39,389 nucleotides of DNA from JBAWVR01 sp964583845 (GTDB lineage Bacteria; Patescibacteriota; Minisyncoccia; Phycocordibacterales; GWA1-40-21), in NCBI GenBank assembly GCA_964583845.1, contig CAZOXG010000003.1, positions 1 to 39,389 of the forward strand, written 5' to 3'. The notes beneath the pieces are model-generated. The model was given only the letters and a program-made list of their open reading frames with translations. It was not told where the DNA came from and did not search any database. The translations under genes were made by a program, and so were the position numbers. This document shows positions 23,916 through 30,233 of the stretch, piece by piece (the stretch's first letter is position 1; each line of letters begins with the position of its first letter).

Positions 23916-23944
23916 TTTACTTTGTATTCCTTTTCTGCTATTAT
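23916..23944 (+). promoter_or_regulatory. Promoter upstream of the rpsN operon
   Basis: TTTACT (23916-23921), 17-nt spacer ending TGC, TATTAT (23939-23944). It would give rpsN a leader of about 335 nt, or a separate short RNA if the hairpin at 24131 terminates. Confidence 0.6.
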
Positions 23945-24130
23945 CTACCCGAAGACCTGATAAGGGTTTTTTGTTTGTCGGTTTCCAAGGGATAATTGAG
24001 TGTCGCAATATAACGACTTTCAACTGAGGATAAACCCACGTAACACTGTATTAGCTAATAGGATAAGGGGTGATTTGCTTCATTTCTGACTGAACGCTAA
24101 TAAGTTTTATTTTGACCCTTTGGGGTGACA

Positions 24131-24158
24131 ACAGAACATTTAAAACGTTCTGTTTTTG
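24131..24158 (+). terminator. Terminator-like hairpin in the rpsN leader
   Basis: ACAGAAC/GTTCTGT, 9-nt loop, then TTTTTG. It lies between the 23939 promoter and rpsN, so it either attenuates the operon or ends a small RNA. Confidence 0.6.
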
Positions 24159-24196
24159 TTTATCACAAAGAATAAACTTTATTAATAGAAGGTATG

Positions 24197-24269
24197 TTAA
24201 TACCTTATAGATTGACTTCGCTCGGACGCCATACAAACTAAGAAGTTTGTGCGTCGCTCCTCGCTAGTC
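24197..24269. repeat. 73-nt structured element, copy 1 (inverted relative to copy 2)
   Basis: TTAATACCTT, GACTTCGCTCGGACG, a hairpin ACAAACT-AAGA-AGTTTGT, then TCGCTCCTCGCTAGTC. The reverse complement aligns over its full length with 26937-27009; arms are conserved, the central hairpin is different. Confidence 0.82.
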
Positions 24270-24287
24270 AATATAAGAAAACAATTA

Positions 24288-24473
24288 ATGGCAAAAACAT
24301 CAGTTATCGCTCGCTCCAAAAGGGAGCCGAAATTCGCCTCTCGTGTCGTTAGGCGCTGTTTCCGTTGCGGTCGCAAGAATGGCTACATGAGAGACTTCGA
24401 TCTATGTCGTATCTGCTTCCGCGAATTTGCTAATGAAGGCAAAATTACTGGCATTAAAAAATCATCATGGTAA
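24288..24473 (+). CDS. rpsN: 30S ribosomal protein S14, zinc-binding type
   Basis: 61 residues, the short zinc form. The four ligands C24, C27, C40 and C43 are all present (RRCFRCGRK and DLCRICFRE). I chose ATG 24288 (MAKTSVIARSK) rather than an upstream GTG within the repeat. It overlaps rpsH by 7 nt. Confidence 0.96.
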   Translation: MAKTSVIARSKREPKFASRVVRRCFRCGRKNGYMRDFDLCRICFREFANEGKITGIKKSSW

Positions 24474-24853
24474 CCGACCCTATTTCAGATTTCATAATCC
24501 GTCTGAAGAATGCTCAGAAGGCTGGATTGGAAACAATGACTCTTCCTACTTCCAAGATTAAAGTGGCTATTGGCGACTTGCTTGTGAAGGAAGGTTTTAT
24601 CAAATCAAGTTCACTAAAGAAGAAAAGTAACGTTTTGGAAATCGAGTTACTTTCCAGCACTAACAGTCATGCTGTTCGTGATGTTCAAAGGATTTCTAAA
24701 CCATCTCGCCGTGTTTACACTGGTGCTGATGCTATCAAACCTTACAAAGGTGGTTTTGGTTGTACTGTAATTTCAACTCCTAAAGGCCTCTTGACTGACA
24801 AACAGGCAATAAAGGAAAAGGTCGGCGGTGAAGTCTTGTTTAAAATCTGGTAG
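24467..24853 (+). CDS. rpsH: 30S ribosomal protein S8
   Basis: 128 residues. Begins VTDPISDFIIRLKNAQKAG, with RISKPSRRVYTGADAIK and a C-terminus ending GEVLFKIW (usually GE.LC.VW). Binds the central domain of 16S rRNA. The start overlaps the end of rpsN. Confidence 0.96.
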   Translation: MVTDPISDFIIRLKNAQKAGLETMTLPTSKIKVAIGDLLVKEGFIKSSSLKKKSNVLEIELLSSTNSHAVRDVQRISKPSRRVYTGADAIKPYKGGFGCTVISTPKGLLTDKQAIKEKVGGEVLFKIW

Positions 24854-24884
24854 TTCTCAAGCTCCAGTTAAATAATATAAATAT

Positions 24885-25418
24885 ATGTCTAGAATTGGAA
24901 AAAACCCTATTGCTATCCCTGCTAAGACCGAAGTTAAAATCGTCGGTAATACAGTGACTGTCAAAGGACCTCTCGGTGAATTGGTTAGAGAAGTCAGTCC
25001 AGCCATCAAGGTTGAGATTGTTGACGGAAACGTTATTCTTACACCAGTCAAGAAAAATTTAGAAAATAGTGCTCTTTGGGGTACTTATGCTTCCCATATT
25101 AGAAATATGGTTGAAGGTGTAAACAAGGCTTATGAAAAGAAGCTTATTATCGAAGGTATCGGTTACAAAGCTGATATCAAAGGTGATGAAATGACTTTAA
25201 ATGTTGGTTTTTCACACCAGGTCAAAATCAAAATCCCAAAAACTCTCAAGGTTACTCAAGAAAAAGGTGTCATTACTATCTCTGGTTGCGATAAAGAACT
25301 AGTCGGTCGCTTCACTGCTGAAACTCGTGCTGTAAAGAAACCTGAACCATACAAGGGTAAGGGAATTCGCTATAGTGATGAAATAATTCGCCGTAAAGAA
25401 GGTAAGAAAACCGCCTAA
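24885..25418 (+). CDS. rplF: 50S ribosomal protein L6
   Basis: 177 residues, full length with both repeats. MSRIGKNPIAIPAKTEV at the start and ETRAVKKPEPYKGKGIRYSDE near the end are family hallmarks. Binds near the sarcin-ricin loop. Confidence 0.97.
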   Translation: MSRIGKNPIAIPAKTEVKIVGNTVTVKGPLGELVREVSPAIKVEIVDGNVILTPVKKNLENSALWGTYASHIRNMVEGVNKAYEKKLIIEGIGYKADIKGDEMTLNVGFSHQVKIKIPKTLKVTQEKGVITISGCDKELVGRFTAETRAVKKPEPYKGKGIRYSDEIIRRKEGKKTA

Positions 25419-25441
25419 TCTGTAAAATTTAAAAAATTATT

Positions 25442-25792
25442 ATGAAAATTACGAATCAAAAAACTGCTAAGATCGAAAAACGTCATAATCGCATTCGTGC
25501 GAAGATTGATGGTACCAGCGAGCGTCCTCGTTTGGCTATTTTTCGCTCAAATAAGTTTATCTATGCACAAGTTATAGACGACACTAAAGGTAAAACTTTA
25601 GTTGCTGCTACTTCTGCTAAAGCAAAAGGTAAGACCTTTATTGAACGCTCCAAAGAAACTGGTGTAGAGATCGCTAAACTAGCTAAAGCTGCTGGTGTTA
25701 CCAAGGTCGTCTTTGACCGCGGTGGTTTCTCTTATATTGGTAAGGTTAAAGCCCTCGCTGACGGAGCTCGCGAAGGTGGACTTATTTTTTAA
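25442..25792 (+). CDS. rplR: 50S ribosomal protein L18
   Basis: 116 residues. KRHNRIRAKIDGTSERPRLA and VVFDRGGFSYIGKVKALADGAREGGL are the 5S rRNA-binding L18 family motifs. Confidence 0.97.
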   Translation: MKITNQKTAKIEKRHNRIRAKIDGTSERPRLAIFRSNKFIYAQVIDDTKGKTLVAATSAKAKGKTFIERSKETGVEIAKLAKAAGVTKVVFDRGGFSYIGKVKALADGAREGGLIF

Positions 25793-25795
25793 TCA

Positions 25796-26452
25796 ATGAC
25801 TATGGAAAATACAACACAAAATAATGCTGGTGCAGTAAGACCTCAAGGTCAGGGTCAGCCTCGTCCTTCTTTTGGACAGAACCGCCCTCCGTTCCAACGT
25901 CGCAATGATGGTCGTCCAGGTGCTGGTGGCCGTAAAGGTGATGATCGCCGTGGACCTCGTGAAAAAGTTCGCTCTGAATTTGATCAGAAAATGATTAAAA
26001 TCCGTCGCGTAGCACGTGTAGTTACTGGTGGACGTCGTTTTAATTTCTCTGTCGCTATCGTTATCGGTAACCGAAAGGGTAAGGTGGGTGTTGGTTTGGG
26101 TAAAGCCAATGACACTGCTGCTGCAATCGACAAAGCAGTTCGTGATGCTAAGAAAAATATGATTACTGTTCCCCTAACAAAGAGTCAATCAATTCCGCAC
26201 GAAGTTACTTCAAAATACTCTAGTGCACGCTTGATTATGATTCCAGCCAAGGGTCGTGGAGTTATTGCTGGTTCATCAGCTCGTATCGTCATCGAACTTG
26301 CTGGTATTCAGGACGTTACTGCCAAAATCTTGTCTGGCTCAAAGAATAAACTAAATATTGCTCAAGCTGCTATTGTTGCTCTTTCTTCATTCAAGAAAAG
26401 TAATGTAGTTGCTCCGGCTAAGATTGAAGCTGAAAAAGCTCCAGTTAAATAA
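25796..26452 (+). CDS. rpsE: 30S ribosomal protein S5 with disordered RG-rich N-terminus
   Basis: 218 residues against about 165 normally. The first 55-60 residues are Gly/Arg/Pro/Gln-rich and disordered (PQGQGQPRPSFGQNRPP). The normal S5 core follows: KMIKIRRVARVVTGGRRFNF and GNRKGKVGVGLGKANDTAAA. ATG 25796 or ATG 25802 may be the start. Decoding accuracy and translocation protein. Confidence 0.96.
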   Translation: MTMENTTQNNAGAVRPQGQGQPRPSFGQNRPPFQRRNDGRPGAGGRKGDDRRGPREKVRSEFDQKMIKIRRVARVVTGGRRFNFSVAIVIGNRKGKVGVGLGKANDTAAAIDKAVRDAKKNMITVPLTKSQSIPHEVTSKYSSARLIMIPAKGRGVIAGSSARIVIELAGIQDVTAKILSGSKNKLNIAQAAIVALSSFKKSNVVAPAKIEAEKAPVK

Positions 26453-26462
26453 TTTCACTACT

Positions 26463-26897
26463 ATGCAGATCAATAATTTAAAAAGAAAGACTAAAAATCG
26501 CAAGACCGAACTCGTTGGCCGTGGTGGCAAGCGCGGTAAGACTTGTGGAAAAGGACAGAAGGGTCAAAACTCTCGTGCTGGTCGCAAGAAGCGTCCAGAA
26601 ATGCGTGAAAGAATCAAAAAAATTCCTAAGTTGCGTGGTTACGCTTTCAAAGGTATTCACAAAGATTACGTTTGGCCAGTTAATCTAAATCAGCTTGAAT
26701 CAAATTTCAAAGCTGGATCTAAAATTAACCCTGCGGTAATTGCTTCTCTAGGCCTTGCTGAAGTTTACAAAGGAAAGAATCCTGTCGTAAAGATTTTGGC
26801 TACTGGTGAATTAACTAAAAAACTTGAAATCTCTGGCTGTTTGGTATCTGCTTCTGCAAAGGAGAAGATCGAAAAGGTTGGAGGATCGGTTAAATAA
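26463..26897 (+). CDS. rplO: 50S ribosomal protein L15
   Basis: 144 residues. RGGKRGKTCGKGQKGQNSRAG and the C-terminal KLEISGCLVSASAKEKIEKVGG match L15. It starts 10 nt after rpsE: the rpmD (L30) gene that normally lies between them is absent, a hallmark of the CPR. Confidence 0.96.
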   Translation: MQINNLKRKTKNRKTELVGRGGKRGKTCGKGQKGQNSRAGRKKRPEMRERIKKIPKLRGYAFKGIHKDYVWPVNLNQLESNFKAGSKINPAVIASLGLAEVYKGKNPVVKILATGELTKKLEISGCLVSASAKEKIEKVGGSVK

Positions 26898-26929
26898 ACA
26901 AAAAGCACATCGAAAGATGTGCTTTTTGT
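26898..26929 (+). terminator. Terminator after rplO
   Basis: A perfect 14-bp stem ACAAAAAGCACATC with its complement and a GAAA loop. It separates rplO from secY. Confidence 0.93.
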
Positions 26930-26936
26930 TTATTTT

Positions 26937-27009
26937 GACTAGCGAGGAGCGAGTGAAAGAGTAATCTCTTTCACATCGTCCGAGTCGAAGTCAAACTACA
27001 AGGTATTAA
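26937..27009. repeat. 73-nt structured element, copy 2
   Basis: GACTAGCGAGGAGCGA, a hairpin GTGAAAGAG-TAAT-CTCTTTCAC, CGTCCGAGTCGAAGTC, then AAGGTATTAA. Inverted partner of 24197-24269. Confidence 0.82.
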
Positions 27010-27400
27010 TATCTCGCAGCTTGCTGCGACAAAGGTGAGTCTTCGAATCATCTTGAGTCTAGAGCTTGCTCTGGGCTGAGAAGCGAATACTTGGAGCTTC
27101 GCAAGACCTTGAGCGTTTTTCTTAAAATGCGAAAGGTGTACAGAACCTGTAAGGTTTAATACCTTTTATTCAAAATGTAAACTGTAAAATTAAAATGAAA
27201 AATTATGGAAATAAAACCTTTTTGTCATTATAAATTTTGTTTTTTTAAAGTATAACTTATTAAGTACTTGAAAAGTGATAAATTTAAAGGGAAAAGCAAT
27301 GCTCGTCTAGGATGGTAAAAACAGATACTGAAGATAATGTCAATTCCATATTTAGCTACATTGTGGTATGCTTATGCAGTTAGAAATTAAATATAAAAAT

Positions 27401-28672
27401 ATGCCTAATATTGTTAGTAAAATAAAGATGATTTGGCTAGACGCAAGTCTGCGCAAGAGAATTCTTTTTGTTATCGTTGCCTTGTTGGTTTTTCGTTTAT
27501 TAGCGAATATTCCAGTGCCTGGTGTTGATCCACAAAAATTGGCGGCTTTTTTCAGTAACAATGAATACCTCGGCTTATTGAATATGTTTTCTGGTGGCGG
27601 TATGACCAATCTTTCCATTGTGATGCTCGGTGTTGGTCCATACATTACTTCTTCAATCATCATGCAACTTTTGACTATGATGTTCCCAAAACTGAAACAG
27701 ATGTATCAGGAAGAAGGAGAAATCGGCCGTCGCAAGTTCACTATGTATTCTCGCTATTTAACCGTTCCACTCGCTATTATTCAAGCAGCTTCTTTTGCTT
27801 TCTTGTTGAGTCGCCAAGGTATTTTGGATGTTTCAAATCCAATGTCTCTTTGGGTTAACGTTTCAATCATTACCGCCGGTTCTATCTTCTTGATGTGGTT
27901 GGGTGAATTGATGACTGAATTCGGAATCGGTAATGGTACCTCTTTGATTATCTTTGCTGGTATTGTTTCTAGTATTCCTGAAGCTGTTACTCTACTTATA
28001 GCAAACTATCAAGTTTCTGATTTGCCTATGTATATTGCTGTTTTGGTTGCTTCTCTCGCTGTTATTGTTGGTGTGGTTGTTGTTACCGAAGCTGAAAGAC
28101 CAATTCCTGTCACTTATGCCAAGCGGATTCGTGGTATGCGTGTCTTTGGTGGGGTTTCTACTTATTTACCACTTCGTTTGACTCAAGCTGGTGTTATTCC
28201 AATTATCTTTGCTTTGTCTATTTTGATGTTTCCTCAGATGATTGCCAAATTCTTGATGGCTTCAGCCAATCTTACGGTTGTAAAATATGCTACTTACTCT
28301 AGTGATATCTTGGCTAATGGTTGGTTCTACGGCATCGCCTATTTCTTGATGGTATTCTTGTTTACTTACTTCTATACTGCGGTCACTTTTGATCCACATA
28401 ATTTGGCCAAGAATTTGCAGAATAACGGTGCTTTTATTCCAGGTGTTCGCCCGGGTGAGACTACCGCAAATTATATCGCCAAGGTTTTAACTCGTATTAC
28501 TTTGGTGGGTGCAACTTTCCTCGGTTTGGTGGCTGTTCTTCCAATGGCGGTTAAGGGTATTACCGGTATTTCATCTATTGCCATCGGTGGTACTGCTTTG
28601 CTGATCGTGGTGTCTGTTGTGATTGATTTGATTAAGAAAGTCGAGGCTCAGATTTCGATGAGAGAGTACTAA
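27401..28672 (+). CDS. secY: Preprotein translocase subunit SecY
   Basis: Central channel of the Sec translocon, 423 residues, ten predicted membrane helices. Diagnostic parts: RLLANIPVPGVDPQKL after helix 1, the plug region GLLNMFSGGGMTNLSIVMLGVGPYI, the cytoplasmic loop ERPIPVTYAKRIRGMR, and the C-terminal loop PGVRPGETTANYIAKVL. Upstream in-frame ATGs exist at 27368 and 27374. I prefer 27401 because its context (AAAAAT-ATG) is the one used by rplE, rpmC and rpsQ and because the protein then starts like other SecYs. Placed as usual after rplO, though with its own transcription unit. Confidence 0.95.
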   Translation: MPNIVSKIKMIWLDASLRKRILFVIVALLVFRLLANIPVPGVDPQKLAAFFSNNEYLGLLNMFSGGGMTNLSIVMLGVGPYITSSIIMQLLTMMFPKLKQMYQEEGEIGRRKFTMYSRYLTVPLAIIQAASFAFLLSRQGILDVSNPMSLWVNVSIITAGSIFLMWLGELMTEFGIGNGTSLIIFAGIVSSIPEAVTLLIANYQVSDLPMYIAVLVASLAVIVGVVVVTEAERPIPVTYAKRIRGMRVFGGVSTYLPLRLTQAGVIPIIFALSILMFPQMIAKFLMASANLTVVKYATYSSDILANGWFYGIAYFLMVFLFTYFYTAVTFDPHNLAKNLQNNGAFIPGVRPGETTANYIAKVLTRITLVGATFLGLVAVLPMAVKGITGISSIAIGGTALLIVVSVVIDLIKKVEAQISMREY

Positions 28673-28693
28673 TTGGATAGTATATAGTATATG

Positions 28694-28734
28694 AAAGAGG
28701 ACGGTTTCGCGAAGCGAAACCGTCCTCTTTATTT
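28694..28734 (+). terminator. Terminator after secY
   Basis: A perfect 17-bp stem (28694-28710 with 28714-28730), GAA loop, T-rich continuation. Confidence 0.95.
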
Positions 28735-28777
28735 TTATAACAAAATATCCAAAAACTTATACTTTTCAATATTTATT

Positions 28778-28786
28778 TGATATAAT
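28778..28786 (+). promoter_or_regulatory. Extended -10 promoter of the adenylate kinase gene, leaderless type
   Basis: TG, A, TATAAT (28781-28786), 7 nt before the ATG at 28794. Confidence 0.75.
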
Positions 28787-28793
28787 ATTTTCT

Positions 28794-29393
28794 ATGAATT
28801 CTAATTCGAAAGCATATATTTTTATCGGCCGTTCCGGCTGTGGTAAGGGAACTCAAGCCAATCTATTTATTCAACATCTTTGTGAGCATGATCATCTGTG
28901 TCATACCGTCCACGTTGAAAGTGGAGCGATTCTCCGTGAGTATGTTAAAAGTGAAGGTTACGCTCAAAAACTATGCAAGGATATTTTGGATAAAGGTGGC
29001 TTAATGCCAGAATTTGCCATTGTTGGTCTCTGGTCAAATTATCTATTGAACAATATCAAAGAAGGTGACAATGTCGTATTTGATGGCACTCCACGCAAAT
29101 TGCATGAAGCGATAATTTTGGATTCTTCCAGAGGTTTCTTTAATTGGGGTAAACCGGTGATTGTGTACCTTAATGTCAGTCGTGAGTGGTCCAAGGCTCG
29201 TTTAGTAGCTCGTAAGCGTGAAGATGATACCGATCAAGACATTGAGAACCGTTTAAACTGGTTTGAGACAGAAGTAATGCCGACTATTAACTATTACCGA
29301 GAAAATCCAAATTATATTTTTCTAGATATTAACGGCGAACAGGCAATCGAAGAGGTTCAACGAGAGATAATGACGAAAATAGGGATCAATTAA
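28794..29393 (+). CDS. adk: Adenylate kinase family nucleoside monophosphate kinase, short-LID form
   Basis: 199 residues. The P-loop GRSGCGKGTQ is at residues 12-21, the NMP-binding FDGTPR at 96-101 (usually FDGFPR), and the basic LID arginines in SKARLVARKREDD. The LID is short and lacks a zinc-binding Cys cluster. Its place between secY and map is the classical adk position. It interconverts AMP, ATP and ADP; a related NMP specificity cannot be excluded because of the altered motif. The window also holds ndk, so two nucleotide phosphotransfer steps are represented. Confidence 0.85.
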   Translation: MNSNSKAYIFIGRSGCGKGTQANLFIQHLCEHDHLCHTVHVESGAILREYVKSEGYAQKLCKDILDKGGLMPEFAIVGLWSNYLLNNIKEGDNVVFDGTPRKLHEAIILDSSRGFFNWGKPVIVYLNVSREWSKARLVARKREDDTDQDIENRLNWFETEVMPTINYYRENPNYIFLDINGEQAIEEVQREIMTKIGIN

Positions 29394-29398
29394 AGATA

Positions 29399-29427
29399 TT
29401 GACGATTCCTATGATAAATTGTAAAGT
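29399..29427 (+). promoter_or_regulatory. Promoter of map, leaderless type
   Basis: TTGACG (29399-29404), 17-nt spacer, TAAAGT (29422-29427), then 9 nt to the ATG at 29437. Confidence 0.65.
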
Positions 29428-29436
29428 ATTAGCATA

Positions 29437-30207
29437 ATGATAACCATTAAAACCGAGAAGGATATAAAGGTTTTGCGTGAAGGAGGTAAAAGACTAGCCT
29501 GGATTTTACGTGAGGTGGCCAAAAAAGTGGCTCCAGGAGTTACAGCAGCCGAACTCAATGATTACGCTATGAAATTGACCGAAGACGGTGGTGATAAACC
29601 AGCCTTTTTGAATTATCGTCCCTATGGTGCCAAACGAGCTTACCCCGCAGCTTTGTGTGTTTCAATAAACGAAGAAGTGGTTCATGGTATTCCCAACGAA
29701 GAAGAGAAGGTCTTGAAGGAGGGTGATATTGTCTCCTTGGATATGGGGCTTATTCACGAAGGATTGATTACAGATTCTGCCATTACCGTACCGGTCGGCA
29801 AAGTATCTCCAGAACTTGAAAAATTGATGAATATGACTCGCGAGGCTTTGGCAGTAGCTATCAAAGCAGCTCGCGGTGGCAACCATATTGGTGATATCGG
29901 TTTTGCTATTGAAAGATTGATTAGACCTCATGGTTATGGAATTGTAGAAGATCTCTGTGGTCACGGTGTTGGTTATAAGGTTCACGAAGACCCTTTTGTG
30001 CCAAACTTTGGCGAGCGGGGAAAAGGGGACAAATTAAAACCAGGGATGGTGATTGCGATTGAACCAATGCTTAATCTCGGTACCTCTCGTGTCAAAATCA
30101 TGAAAGACGGTTATACTTATAAAACAGCGGACGAACAACCAAGTGCTCATTTTGAACATACGATCGTAATAACCAAGGGTGACGCGGAAATAATAACCCA
30201 ATTGTAA
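29437..30207 (+). CDS. map: Methionine aminopeptidase, type I
   Basis: 256 residues; removes N-terminal Met from new proteins. The five metal ligands are visible: D102 (SLDMGL), D113 (ITDSAI), H176 (CGHGVGY), E209 (AIEPML) and E240 (FEHTIV). It has no N-terminal SH3-binding or zinc-finger extension. Operon order secY-adk-map is conserved, but infA and rpmJ, which usually follow, are replaced by the giant gene 26 nt downstream. Confidence 0.96.
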   Translation: MITIKTEKDIKVLREGGKRLAWILREVAKKVAPGVTAAELNDYAMKLTEDGGDKPAFLNYRPYGAKRAYPAALCVSINEEVVHGIPNEEEKVLKEGDIVSLDMGLIHEGLITDSAITVPVGKVSPELEKLMNMTREALAVAIKAARGGNHIGDIGFAIERLIRPHGYGIVEDLCGHGVGYKVHEDPFVPNFGERGKGDKLKPGMVIAIEPMLNLGTSRVKIMKDGYTYKTADEQPSAHFEHTIVITKGDAEIITQL

Positions 30208-30233
30208 TTTAATAAAATAATCATTTAAAAACC

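Larger units (their letters stand above)
23704..24287. other. Gene-free stretch upstream of rpsN
   Basis: 584 bases without a credible gene. It holds the beta-helix terminator, a composite repeat, a promoter at 23916-23944, a transcribed region of about 200 nt ending at a hairpin with T-run (24131-24158), and a 73-nt structured element just before rpsN. Open frames over the repeats are translations of palindromes and are rejected. Confidence 0.6.
26898..27400. other. Gene-free stretch upstream of secY
   Basis: About 500 bases without a credible gene. After the terminator and the 73-nt element come several short palindromes (CGCAG-CTTG-CTGCG near 27015, AGAGC-TTG-CTCT near 27061) and an AT-rich part from 27170 with no clear promoter; TATAAC near 27251 and TATGCT at 27367 are weak candidates. 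Confidence 0.5.

Noticed and set aside
23777..23995. Open frame of 72 codons upstream of rpsN, and minus-strand frames at 23716-24023
   Set aside because: They are translations of the palindromic repeat and its flanks, without start signals.
24121..24131. TGGGGTGACAA similar to the IS inverted-repeat box (9971-9981)
   Set aside because: Only about 11 bases match and nothing else of the IS end is present; probably chance.
26409..26462. Upstream start for rplO inside rpsE
   Set aside because: The extra 18 residues lie in another frame of rpsE, and ATG 26463 fits L15 proteins and the ACTACT-ATG context.
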